Position numbers and translations under genes: made by a program. A stretch of 64,000 bases of DNA. It comes from Actinomadura rudentiformis (GTDB lineage: Bacteria > Actinomycetota > Actinomycetes > Streptosporangiales > Streptosporangiaceae). Below are positions 45,537-55,561 of the stretch, one piece after another. The stretch's first letter is position 1. Every line of letters begins with the position of its first letter. Under the pieces are notes generated by a model. That model searched no databases, had not been told where the DNA came from, and saw nothing but the letters and a program-made list of their open reading frames with translations. The DNA lies in contig NZ_WBMT01000034.1 in the NCBI RefSeq assembly GCF_008923185.1, positions 1-64,000 on the forward strand. Direction: 5' to 3'.

Positions 45537-46082
45537 ATGGCCACGGCTACGGGCCTCATGGCGGCCGCCCTCCTCGGTCTGCTGGCGCTGCTGGCCGCCC
45601 TGGGACGCGGTCGCGGAGGCTCCCCCCGGAATCCGCAGGCACAGTCGGACACGACCGCTCCCGCCACCGTGTCCACCGGTCTCGAACACCCTGAATCGCT
45701 CACCGCCGTGCTGGAGCCCGGCGCGGAGGAGTATCTGGCCTGGCTGGCCGATCACTGCTGGCCGGGCGACGAGTATCTGGAGCTCGAGCTGGAGTGGCTC
45801 AACGAGCTCGGCGCGCTCGAGGCGCCGGACCTGACCGAGGTGCCGCCCTGCCCGCAGTGCCACCGGCGCCGCGAGGACGTGTGGCCATGCCCGCAGTGCG
45901 GCCGGTTGCTGCACTCCTCGTGCGGGCACGGAATGCGGCGGCGGCAGGTGGAGCACCCCTACCGCACGCACGGCACCAACTCCGAGGCCGTGATCGCCGA
46001 GTGGATCTGCACCGGCTGCACGTCCGTGGTGGGACTGGACGTCGACCACGGCGACGAGGCGGACGACGACCTGCTTCGTTGA
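45537..46082 (+). CDS. Membrane-anchored zinc-ribbon protein with EEYLAWLAD motif
   Basis: 181 residues, ATG behind AAAGGA. An N-terminal membrane helix (5-22) is followed by a linker, the block PESLTAVLEPGAEEYLAWLA-DHCWPGDEYL, and a Cys-rich C-terminus with CPQC, CPQCGRLLHSSCGHG and CTGC, which looks like a double zinc ribbon or RING-like fold. The same EEYLAWLAD block occurs in the smaller protein at 49252-49545, showing a local paralogous family. The function is unknown; the topology suggests the zinc fold faces the cytoplasm. Confidence 0.7.
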   Translation: MATATGLMAAALLGLLALLAALGRGRGGSPRNPQAQSDTTAPATVSTGLEHPESLTAVLEPGAEEYLAWLADHCWPGDEYLELELEWLNELGALEAPDLTEVPPCPQCHRRREDVWPCPQCGRLLHSSCGHGMRRRQVEHPYRTHGTNSEAVIAEWICTGCTSVVGLDVDHGDEADDDLLR

Positions 46083-46132
46083 TCGTCCGCAAGGCCTGAA
46101 GGTAAAGTTTCGGGCGATCCCTTGCATAATTC

Positions 46133-46179
46133 GGGTGTCCGGATGCAAGCTGCGGTATGTCCTAAATCACAGGACACCC
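46133..46179. promoter_or_regulatory. Inverted repeat before the DUF5999 ribosome binding site
   Basis: GGGTGTCC (46133-46140) and GGACACCC (46172-46179) are perfectly complementary, spaced by 31 nt, and end 2 nt before the GGAGG of the DUF5999 gene. TTGCAT/ATGCAA half-sites flank the left arm. It could be an operator or a leader hairpin. Confidence 0.35.
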
Positions 46180-46191
46180 GTGGAGGATCTC

Positions 46192-46407
46192 GTGCCCGTC
46201 CCAGCCAACGCAGTCTGTGTGCACCAGCCGCCCTGTCCGGAGGCCGATGGTTTCGACCGCGAGGCGGCGCGGATGGTGGCCTGCCATCCGGAGCAGGGCT
46301 GGAGCCTCCTGTGCAACGGCACCGTGGTCTTCGAGGACACCGGCGAACTGCTGCCCGACGGCCGGATCATCGCCCCGCACCGCCCCACGGCCCCTTCCGC
46401 GGCCTGA
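46192..46407 (+). CDS. DUF5999 family small protein
   Basis: 71 residues from GTG 46192, 6 nt after GGAGG. The sequence closely follows the family: CVHQPPCPEAD, REAARMVACHPEQGWSLLC, NGTVVFEDTGELLPDGR and IIAPHRP. DUF5999 proteins are very common in actinomycetes, usually single-copy and without known function; the CxHQPPC start suggests a metal-binding site. Confidence 0.85.
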   Translation: MPVPANAVCVHQPPCPEADGFDREAARMVACHPEQGWSLLCNGTVVFEDTGELLPDGRIIAPHRPTAPSAA

Positions 46408-46468
46408 CGCCCGCCTGATCGCCGCAGGGCGGTCAACCGAGGCAGTCGACCAGGGTCCCTGAGAACGA

Positions 46469-48619
46469 TCAAGCCGGTGGTCGACCAGGGGCGATCTTCA
46501 CTGGAACGCCGTTGAGCCGGGCCATTCCGGCGAGAGGTTCGAGATCGGCCGGGTCCGGAGAGGCGAGCAGGTTGACGTTCGCTCCCCCGGCCGCGTTGGC
46601 CACCTGCCAGCCGCCGTCGTGTCCCCAGCCGTGCGGGACCGCGATCGTGCCGGGCGTCATCTCGTCGGTGACCTTGACGGGCAGGACGACGGAGCCGTGC
46701 TCCGACGTGACACGGCACGGGGCGCCGTCCTGGAGCCCGTACTCCGCCGCGTCCTTGGGGTTGACCCGCGCCGCGTGCGCACGCTTGCCGCGCATCAGGG
46801 CGGGCGCGTTGTGCATCCAAGAGTTGTGCGAACGCAGCTCGCGCATCCCGATCAGCCGCAGCGGATAGTCGTCCGGGGGCGCGGGCGCCGCCGCCAGCCG
46901 TTCGATCTCGGCGACGATCTCCGGCGGGGCCACGTGCACCTTCTTGTCCTTGTGCAGGATCCGGCTGCGCAGCGTGCCGGCGCGCTGGTGATCGCCGAGG
47001 ATGATGCCGTGGGGGTTGGCACGCAGCTTGCGCAGGCTGAGTCCGCCTCGGCGCAGCCCGTACCAGTCGCCGTACGGGCCGGTGCGCAGCAGCGCGTCCA
47101 CCATCGTGCGCGGTGAAGGCCGTACGCCCATCCTGTACAGGAGACGCTGCGCGCCGACCGAGCCCAACGGCAGCCTCATCCGGCGCGCGAGCGAGTCGAT
47201 GATCTCCCACTCCTGCCGGGCCTCGCCGCGCGGCGGCACGACCGCCTCGGTCCAGGTGACGTACGGGGTGAGGTGGTTTTGCAGGAAGGGCAGCGGGAAG
47301 TCCTCGCGTTCGAGGAACGTGGTGGCCGGCAGCACGTAGTCGGCCTTGCGCCCGGTGTCCGACACGTACAGGTCGATGCAGACAAGCAGGTCGAGCTCGT
47401 CCAGCGCCTCGCCCAGAGCGGCGCTGCCGGGCACGGAGTTGAGCGGGTTGCCCGCCGACACGATCAGCGCCCGCATCCGTCCCGTGCCCGGCGCCCGGAT
47501 CTCCTCGGCCATCACCCCGGCCGGGAACGTGCCGAGCACGTCCGGGTAGCCGCCCACGCGCGACCGGACCGTGCCGTATGTGGCGACCCCCGATCGTTTG
47601 GCGATCTCGTCGATCCGGATCGGCGACTGCCCGAAGATCGCCCCGCCCACCCGGTCGAGCCCGCCGGCCACCAGCGTCACCACGTCGATGAGAAAGGCCG
47701 TGAGCGTCCCATACCGGCCGAGACACGTACCAGTACGCCCATACACCACCGGCCGCTCTGAGGCCGCCAGAGACCGCGCCAGAGCCCGTACGTCTCCCGC
47801 CGCCACCCCGCTGTGCACCGCGGTCTGCTCCGGCGGGAAGTCCTTGACCGCCTCACGCAGCCGCTGGACGCCCCGGGCGCGATCACAGGCCCCCCGGTCC
47901 TCCAGCCCCTCCGCGAAGATCACATGCAGCAGCGACAACAACAACCAGGCATCGCCGTCCGGCGCCACCGGCAGATGTTCGAAGGCCGCGGCGGTCTCCG
48001 TCCGCCGCGGATCCACCACGACGACCCGCCCGCCCCCGCGCACGATCGCGGCGAGATCCTCCTTGATCCGCGGCGCCGTCACCAGGCTGCCGTGCGAGAC
48101 CAGCGGGTTCGCCCCGAGCATGACGAGCAGGTCCGTGCGTTTGAGGTCGGGGATCGGCACCAGCAGGGGCGAGCCGTACAGCAGCGCGCTGGCCGCGAAG
48201 CGGTTGTTGACGTCCTGCGACCCTGCCGAGTAGAAGTGCCGCGACCCCAGCGCGCCCATGAAGCCGCTCATCCAGAGCGGGTGGCTGTAGGAGAACGAGG
48301 CGGGGTTGCCGAAATACCACCCGATCGCGCCGCCCCCGTGCTCCCTGCGGATCCGGTTGAGCCGCGCCGCGATGTCGGCGAGCGCCTCATCCCAGCTCAC
48401 TCGCTCGAACTCGCCGTCCGCCCGCCGCCGCATCGGATGCAGGACCCGGTCCGGATCGTTCTGGACCTCGGTCATCGCGATGCCCTTGGGGCAGGCGAAC
48501 CCCTTGGACAGCGGATGCTCCCGGTCAGGCCTGAGCCGTATCAGCTCCCCGCCCTCCACGGTGGCCTCAAGCCCGCACAACGGCTCGCAGATCCGGCAGT
48601 AAGTGAACGCTTGCGCCAT
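46469..48619 (-). CDS. Molybdopterin oxidoreductase (formate dehydrogenase/nitrate reductase superfamily)
   Basis: 716 residues from ATG 48619. An N-terminal [4Fe-4S] motif is formed by C8, C11, C15 and C43 (YCRICEPLCG, FACPKG). Mo-bisMGD segments follow: GWYFGNPASFSYSHPLWMSG, LVMLGANPLVSHGS, and the C-terminal MRELRSHNSWMHNAPALMRG with VTDEMTPGTIAVPHGWGHDGG. No Tat signal is seen, so it is cytoplasmic. The oxidised or reduced substrate cannot be told. No electron-transfer subunit or Mo cofactor gene is adjacent. Confidence 0.88.
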   Translation of the reverse strand: MAQAFTYCRICEPLCGLEATVEGGELIRLRPDREHPLSKGFACPKGIAMTEVQNDPDRVLHPMRRRADGEFERVSWDEALADIAARLNRIRREHGGGAIGWYFGNPASFSYSHPLWMSGFMGALGSRHFYSAGSQDVNNRFAASALLYGSPLLVPIPDLKRTDLLVMLGANPLVSHGSLVTAPRIKEDLAAIVRGGGRVVVVDPRRTETAAAFEHLPVAPDGDAWLLLSLLHVIFAEGLEDRGACDRARGVQRLREAVKDFPPEQTAVHSGVAAGDVRALARSLAASERPVVYGRTGTCLGRYGTLTAFLIDVVTLVAGGLDRVGGAIFGQSPIRIDEIAKRSGVATYGTVRSRVGGYPDVLGTFPAGVMAEEIRAPGTGRMRALIVSAGNPLNSVPGSAALGEALDELDLLVCIDLYVSDTGRKADYVLPATTFLEREDFPLPFLQNHLTPYVTWTEAVVPPRGEARQEWEIIDSLARRMRLPLGSVGAQRLLYRMGVRPSPRTMVDALLRTGPYGDWYGLRRGGLSLRKLRANPHGIILGDHQRAGTLRSRILHKDKKVHVAPPEIVAEIERLAAAPAPPDDYPLRLIGMRELRSHNSWMHNAPALMRGKRAHAARVNPKDAAEYGLQDGAPCRVTSEHGSVVLPVKVTDEMTPGTIAVPHGWGHDGGWQVANAAGGANVNLLASPDPADLEPLAGMARLNGVPVKIAPGRPPA

Positions 48620-48688
48620 GCCCCCGATTGTGCCGCATTCTCCCCAGATCTCAAGCAGCACACCTCAGCACCACCCGGCCGGAGGGGG

Positions 48689-48976
48689 TCAGGCGGCGAC
48701 TTGGTGGCAGGGGTCGTAGGCGCGGGAGCGGAGGTGGGAGTCGGCGTGGGGATAGGCGTGGCAGACGGTCGTGAGCGCCCAGCGCATGCGGGCCGCGTAT
48801 TCCTCAGGATGATCGCCGGCCTCCTGAGCCACGTACGCGGCACAGCAGTCGGCGTCGCACACGCGGAGGCGGTCGGCGATGGCCGCGCGCACGCGGGCGT
48901 CCGTGGGGTGGTCGGAGGCCTGCAGCCTCGTGGTGAACAGCACCTGTGCCAGGTCCGAAGCGGTCATCGGAGCCAT
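48689..48976 (-). CDS. Small Cys/His-rich hypothetical protein
   Basis: 95 residues from ATG 48976 behind AAGGAG. Helical, beginning MAPMTASDLAQVLFTTRLQA, with ADRLRVCDADCCAAYVAQEA and WALTTVCHAYPHADSHLRSR. Four or five Cys plus several His could bind a metal. I do not recognise a family. It lies 69 bp upstream of the molybdopterin oxidoreductase on the same strand and could be co-expressed. Confidence 0.6.
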   Translation of the reverse strand: MAPMTASDLAQVLFTTRLQASDHPTDARVRAAIADRLRVCDADCCAAYVAQEAGDHPEEYAARMRWALTTVCHAYPHADSHLRSRAYDPCHQVAA

Positions 48977-49251
48977 GACGTGCTCCTTCTCGTCCGGCGG
49001 TGTGGTCTTCCGCGTTGTCTTCAAACTACGGGCCGCCTCTGACATTTTCGGGCATGATCACGTGGCCGGGCACCCGCCGGCGCCCGCCGATCACCATCGC
49101 TCGCCCCCGGTCGGGTAAACGCTCGGGCCGACATCGACCCTCCACCGCATGTCATACACGCGTTCAATGGACCCCACGAGTAGCGTTCAGCTAGTTTGCC
49201 CATTACGCAAGGTCCTTACAAAAAATCGTCTCGCGGGAGGGACGGCGTGGC

Positions 49252-49545
49252 GTGATCTCAGCATTGGTCCTCGGCATGTTCGCCGGCCTGTTCATCATGA
49301 GCATGCGGCGGCTGCTCCGGCCTGCCCTCCCTGCGCGTTCCCCGGACGCCGGGGGCGGAGCGCCGGACGATGCGGCGCCGGGTGATGACGGCGGCGGCTA
49401 CCCCGAGTCGATGACGGCCGAACTCGATCCCGGCGACGAGGAGTATCTCGCGTGGCTGGCCGACAGCCTCTGGCCGGAGGACGAGTATCTCGATCCTGAT
49501 CATGCCGATGACGAGGAGGGACCCGGCAGCAGCGTGCACGCGTGA
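49252..49545 (+). CDS. Small membrane protein with EEYLAWLAD motif (paralogue of 45537-46082)
   Basis: 97 residues from GTG 49252, with GGGAGGGA upstream. One membrane helix (3-18), a Pro/Asp/Gly-rich linker, then PESMTAELDPGDEEYLAWLA-DSLWPEDEYLDPD, which matches the block of the zinc-ribbon protein 3.7 kb away in 20 or more positions. It stops after this block, so it is the family without the zinc ribbon. Function unknown. Confidence 0.65.
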   Translation: MISALVLGMFAGLFIMSMRRLLRPALPARSPDAGGGAPDDAAPGDDGGGYPESMTAELDPGDEEYLAWLADSLWPEDEYLDPDHADDEEGPGSSVHA

Positions 49546-49616
49546 GGCGCTCGGAAGAACGTGGAGGAGCGCGGAAGAGTCGGCCACACGCGCCCGTGGC
49601 CGACTGCCACATCGGA

Positions 49617-51284
<1,668 letters not shown>

Positions 51285-51442
51285 CATGTTCCAGACCCGG
51301 TGGGCCACGGTCTACTCAGAGGTAACTTGAGTTCGACCACGCATCCGGAACCCCAGCGTCACAGCGCGTCCACCACCGACGCGCAGCGCGACCACCCGGT
51401 GACGTCTTGACAGCGTGATCCCCGCACGAGAAGGTCCCGGCC

Positions 51443-52909
51443 GTGGAGATCGCCAACCTGACGCCCGCCGAACGCCGCGTGTGGTGGGCCTTTCCGCGCG
51501 GCGAGACGGCCGACTTCAGCCGGCCCGGCGACGAGCACGCCGAACACGGGGGCTCATGGGGCCCGGAACGGACCGTCCGCGCGGAGGTGCTGAGGAGGCT
51601 CCTGCTCAGCGGCGAGCCCGCCGACGGCGAGATCGCCGCGCTCCGGGTCACGGGCGCGCGCGTCACCGGCACGCTCGACCTGCACAACGCCGACGTCCCG
51701 TACGGGATCCGGTTCCATGAGTGCCACTTCGAGTCCGAGCTGATGCTCTACGGCGCGGAGATCCGCCAGCTCAGCCTGTCACGTTCCTACTTCCCCAGCT
51801 TGGAGGGCACCGCCCTCAGCGTGACCCGCATAGTGCACTTCTCCAACTGCCGCATACCCGAAAGCCTGCGCCTCGGCGGCGCGCGGTTCGCAGGGGCACT
51901 GTTCCTCGACGGAGCGCACATCGGCGACGCGGACTCGCCCCAGGACCAGGTACTCCAGCTCAACCACGCCACCGTTGAGAACGACGTCGTCGCGCCCGGG
52001 CTCGTGGTCCACGGGGAGATCCGGCTGAACGGCGCATCCATCACGGGGAGCCTGGTCCTCGATGAGGCCGTGCTCCGGCATCCCGGCGCCACCGTGCTCT
52101 ACGCCAAGACGCTCAGTGTCGGCACCGACGTGAGCGCCACGCGGTTGCATGCGGTCGGCCGACTCAACCTCCGCGGCCTCCGCGTGGCCGGGCAGATGGA
52201 CTTCGCGCACGCCAGGCTCGCCAACCCCGGAGGCATGGTGCTGCGGGCCAGCAGCATCGTCGCCGGTGAATTCTGGCTCCGCGAAGCGGCCCCTATCGAA
52301 GGCCGCGTGACCCTGCGCCGTTCGCAGTTCGAGCTCCTGCACATCACGCCGGACGCATGGCCCGACTCCGTGCGGTTGGACGGCCTCACCTACGGGACCC
52401 TTGACCCGCATCTACCCGCAGAAGAACGCTTGAGGCTCCTGGAACGCGAAGAGGACGGCTACGTCCCGCACAGCTATGAGCAGCTCGCCCTCTCCTACCG
52501 CCGCATAGGCGACGATGACGCGGCCCGCACCGTGCAACTCGCCAAACAGCGCCGCCGTCGCGGCACGCTACGAGGGCCGATCAAGCTCTGGGGTCACCTC
52601 CAGGACGTAATGGTCGGCTACGGCTACCGCCCCATGCGCGCCGCCGCCTGGCTTCTCGCCCTGATGCTCACCGGCTCTGTCGCTTACGGACTTCACCACC
52701 CCAAGCCCCTCAAGCCCGGCGAGGCCCCCGACTTCAACCCGGTTTTCTACACCCTCGACCTCCTCCTCCCGATCATCGACTTCGGCCAGGAGAAGGCATT
52801 CAAGCCTCAGGGCGCCCACCAGTGGCTGTCGTACACCCTCATCATCACCGGCTGGATCCTCGCCACCACTATCGCCGCCGGCATCACCCGCGCACTCAGC
52901 CGCCAGTAG
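51443..52909 (+). CDS. Pentapeptide-like repeat membrane protein
   Basis: 488 residues from GTG 51443. Residues 60-310 form regular beta-solenoid-like turns (IRFHECHFESELMLYGAEI, GARFAGALFLDGAHI, GLVVHGEIRLNGASITGSL). A helical segment of about 100 residues follows, then two or three membrane segments near the end (AAAWLLALMLTGSVAYGL, YTLIITGWILATTIAAGI). Similar proteins in streptomycetes are often labelled membrane-associated oxidoreductase, but I see no catalytic motif. Divergent from the cholesterol oxidase, so it may share its regulation. Confidence 0.65.
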   Translation: MEIANLTPAERRVWWAFPRGETADFSRPGDEHAEHGGSWGPERTVRAEVLRRLLLSGEPADGEIAALRVTGARVTGTLDLHNADVPYGIRFHECHFESELMLYGAEIRQLSLSRSYFPSLEGTALSVTRIVHFSNCRIPESLRLGGARFAGALFLDGAHIGDADSPQDQVLQLNHATVENDVVAPGLVVHGEIRLNGASITGSLVLDEAVLRHPGATVLYAKTLSVGTDVSATRLHAVGRLNLRGLRVAGQMDFAHARLANPGGMVLRASSIVAGEFWLREAAPIEGRVTLRRSQFELLHITPDAWPDSVRLDGLTYGTLDPHLPAEERLRLLEREEDGYVPHSYEQLALSYRRIGDDDAARTVQLAKQRRRRGTLRGPIKLWGHLQDVMVGYGYRPMRAAAWLLALMLTGSVAYGLHHPKPLKPGEAPDFNPVFYTLDLLLPIIDFGQEKAFKPQGAHQWLSYTLIITGWILATTIAAGITRALSRQ

Positions 52910-52944
52910 ATCTCGACCGCCGAGAAGGCATCGCGACTGGGTTT

Positions 52945-53745
52945 TCAGCCCTTGGCGCGCGGGTCTGCCGAATCCAGGGCGGGCAGGTAGCCGAGCTGGT
53001 GCCCGCGGGCGGTCGGGTGGTACGAGTCGTCGATCGGAATGGTGACCGCTTGCAGCCAGCGGTGGCCCGAACAGAGCTCATGGCCCGCGAACTCGTCCCT
53101 TACGTCGGAGAAGACGAATCGGGCCCTGGAAGCGGCGGCGGCCACGGTGGTGACGAGCGAGTCGGCGCCGCGGTTCAGCGCGGTCCGCTTGCCTCTGGAC
53201 ATCCCCGCACAGTTATCGACGATTTTGTAGAGCCGTGGATAGCCGAGCACCACGACACGGGCCGTCGGCGCTTTGCCGCGGATCGCCCGATAAAGGGCGT
53301 CGAGCCGATCCGGCAGGGTGGTCGCCATATATTCCTCTGCATCCGACACCGCCTTCCTGCAATCGCTCTCGGAACGCAGGACACAGGTCTCCATCACCCG
53401 CCCGAAGCCCGCGTCGTTGCCGCCCACCGTCACGGTGACGAGCGTCGTGGCAGGGCTCAACACGCCGAGCTGGTTCGCAAGCACTCCGGTCGTCCTGGCG
53501 CCCGAACACGCCATGAATTTGAAGGACGTCACGGTCTGCCGGGCCGCCCACAGCCGCGGATAGGCGTACCTGCTCCGCTTGCACGCGCCCGCCTCATAGG
53601 CGCCCGCGCCCGTGCCCGACGCGTACGAGTCGCCGAGCGCGACGTAGTGGACTTCGGCGGCCTCCTTGTTGTCGGCGCAGGCGACGGGGCCGGAAACAAA
53701 GGCGACCGCCGCGACGGCAGCCGAACAGAGCCGGGGAACGCGCAC
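52945..53745 (-). CDS. Secreted SGNH/GDSL hydrolase
   Basis: 266 residues with a signal peptide (SAAVAAVAFVSGPVAC). SGNH blocks are present: the Ser in ALGDSYASGTGAGAY, Gly and Asn in VTVGGNDAGFG, and the late DSYHPTARGH supplying His. Cysteine-rich as in the Streptomyces secreted lipase/esterase family. It likely hydrolyses esters or phospholipids outside the cell. An export-site Cys could also be lipidated, but the lipobox is poor. Confidence 0.88.
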   Translation of the reverse strand: MRVPRLCSAAVAAVAFVSGPVACADNKEAAEVHYVALGDSYASGTGAGAYEAGACKRSRYAYPRLWAARQTVTSFKFMACSGARTTGVLANQLGVLSPATTLVTVTVGGNDAGFGRVMETCVLRSESDCRKAVSDAEEYMATTLPDRLDALYRAIRGKAPTARVVVLGYPRLYKIVDNCAGMSRGKRTALNRGADSLVTTVAAAASRARFVFSDVRDEFAGHELCSGHRWLQAVTIPIDDSYHPTARGHQLGYLPALDSADPRAKG

Positions 53746-53933
53746 AGGTACTCCGCAGGAGACGGAAAGAATTGTGTCTCCCTGCTCATACCCGCGACTC
53801 CGATAACGGAAGCCTTCAATTGCGGGGATAAATTGCCTCTTTTCGCGCCCGTATGATCATCTTTTAAAGGCGAAGATCCCGAGTCAGGCGATTGGGGACT
53901 GGACGGACATGGACGCGCGGCGTTCGCTGGCGT

Positions 53934-54698
53934 ATGTCTGGGGATCGCGGCTTCGGGGAGGCGGTCGTGCGACAACGGACAGGCTCCAGCAGGTCATGGC
54001 CGGCCGGCACGTTCCTCAGCCGGCTCAGCGAGCAGAGCCGGGCGAGGCTGCTCGGCCTGGGGCGGTTCCATCCCGTCCCGCCGCAGCGGGAGCTGGTGCG
54101 GCAGGGCGAGCCCGGCGGGTCGGTCTGGCTGCTGATCGACGCGCTGGTCAAGGTGAGCGCCCGGGTGGAGAACGGGACTGAGGCCCTGCTCGCGTTGCGG
54201 GTGAGCGGTGACCTCATCGGGGAGATGGCCGTCCTCGGCGAGCCGGTGCGTTCCGCGACCGTGACCACCTGCGGCCGTGCGGTCGTGAGCCAGATCAAGG
54301 GCGGCGCCTTCGTCGACCTCCTCCAGCACGATCCGGCCGTCGCGCTGACGCTCAACCAGATGACGATCGAACGCCTGCGATGGTCGAATCAGCGGCGCCT
54401 CGACTTCGCCGGATACGAGACCAGCCGGTGCCTGGCCCGGGTGATGCTGGCCCTGGCCGGGCGGCACGGCCAGCCGTGCACGGACGGGATCGATCTCGGC
54501 ATCCCGCTGACCCAGGCCGAACTGGGCGGGCTGGTCGGCGCCAAGGAGGCGACCGTGCAGAAGGCCCTCCGCGAGCTCACCTCCATGGGCCTGGTCACGA
54601 CCCCGGGCCGGCGGCGAGTGATCATCACCGACGTCGAGGGGCTCCGGACGTTCGCCGATCTGTCCCGCTTGGGACAAGTTACGGCGAACCCGGATTAA
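53934..54698 (+). CDS. Crp/Fnr-family regulator with intact cyclic-nucleotide pocket
   Basis: 254 residues from ATG 53934 (MSGDRGFGEAVVRQRTG); a TTG at 53892 is an alternative. The cNMP-binding barrel contains the phosphate-binding-cassette-like GDLIGEMAVLGEPVRSATV, where the Glu and the Arg that grip cyclic nucleotide are kept. The HTH reads LTQAELGGLVGAKEATVQKALRELT. It is followed 62 bp later by a class III cyclase-like gene, which makes cyclic-nucleotide control of this protein plausible. First gene of the candidate four-gene system. Confidence 0.88.
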   Translation: MSGDRGFGEAVVRQRTGSSRSWPAGTFLSRLSEQSRARLLGLGRFHPVPPQRELVRQGEPGGSVWLLIDALVKVSARVENGTEALLALRVSGDLIGEMAVLGEPVRSATVTTCGRAVVSQIKGGAFVDLLQHDPAVALTLNQMTIERLRWSNQRRLDFAGYETSRCLARVMLALAGRHGQPCTDGIDLGIPLTQAELGGLVGAKEATVQKALRELTSMGLVTTPGRRRVIITDVEGLRTFADLSRLGQVTANPD

Positions 54699-54760
54699 TC
54701 CGGCTTCACCCCTCCGGTCGTCGCCGACGCTGTGCGTCAGGCCGATCACCTGGAGGGAAG

Positions 54761-55561
54761 ATGCACGACCACCCCGTTCCCGAGTACCGCGTCCTGTTCA
54801 CGGTCGACATCGAGGACTACAGCAGCCGGAACGACGCCGAGCAGCGGACGTTGCAGAGCGCGCTGAGCCAGATGCTCGACGACGCTGCGGACTCGGCCGA
54901 GCTGAACCGGCAGGCCTGGGAACGGCAACACGGCGGCGACGGCGTCTACGCGATCCTTCCTGCCGGAACGAACGTGACGCCGCTGATGGACACCTTCGTC
55001 CGCGAACTGGACGCCGCGCTCGGCTCGTACAACCGGCGCCGTCACGATGTGGCATGGAGCCGCCTGCGTCTGCGGATGGCCGTCCACATAGGTCCCGTCC
55101 ATCTGAACGGCGCGATGGGCTGGCCGGGGCAGCACGCGGTCCAGCCTGCACGGCTGCGGGATTCCAAGCCGCTGCGCGCCGCGATGGGCGCACTCTCGGA
55201 GGCCGACCTCGGTGTGATCGTGTCGTCGGAGATCTACCGCGACTACATCACCCAGGGCCCTGGCGAGCCCCGGCCGACGCTCTTCCGGCCAGTCCGGGTG
55301 GAGATGAAGAAACAGTCGTACACCGCCTATCTCTACGTGCCCCGCTTCAACCTGCACAACATCGAGGCCCTCGCGGCGTACGCCCCGTCCAGCGGAACCG
55401 AAGGCGGCGACCCACCGCCCGCCGGACGATCCCCGGCCGCAGCGATACCCGCCGATAGGGCTGGCCACGTCAACGTCGCCTACGGAGCGGGCGATGCGTT
55501 TACCGGCGACAAGGTCGGCGGCAACAAGAACACCTCCTACGGGGACCACCACGATGGCTGA
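54761..55561 (+). CDS. Class III nucleotidyl-cyclase-like protein with C-terminal signalling motif
   Basis: 266 residues from ATG 54761 behind GGAGGGAAG. The cyclase domain covers residues 8-190: LFTVDIEDYS with metal D16, GGDGVYAILP with metal D60, VHIGPVHLNG, and QHAVQPARLRD in place of the usual VNxAARL. Both metal Asp are present but the Asn/Arg pair for catalysis is not clear, so activity is uncertain. After a Pro/Ala linker, residues 240-257 read AYGAGDAFTGDKVGGNKN, almost identical to residues 66-83 of the next protein. The stop overlaps the next gene by 8 bp. Confidence 0.75.
   Translation: MHDHPVPEYRVLFTVDIEDYSSRNDAEQRTLQSALSQMLDDAADSAELNRQAWERQHGGDGVYAILPAGTNVTPLMDTFVRELDAALGSYNRRRHDVAWSRLRLRMAVHIGPVHLNGAMGWPGQHAVQPARLRDSKPLRAAMGALSEADLGVIVSSEIYRDYITQGPGEPRPTLFRPVRVEMKKQSYTAYLYVPRFNLHNIEALAAYAPSSGTEGGDPPPAGRSPAAAIPADRAGHVNVAYGAGDAFTGDKVGGNKNTSYGDHHDG

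Noticed and set aside
52945-53745. Lipoprotein assignment for the GDSL hydrolase
   Set aside because: GPVAC has Pro at the -3 position, unlike a normal lipobox; simple secretion is more likely.
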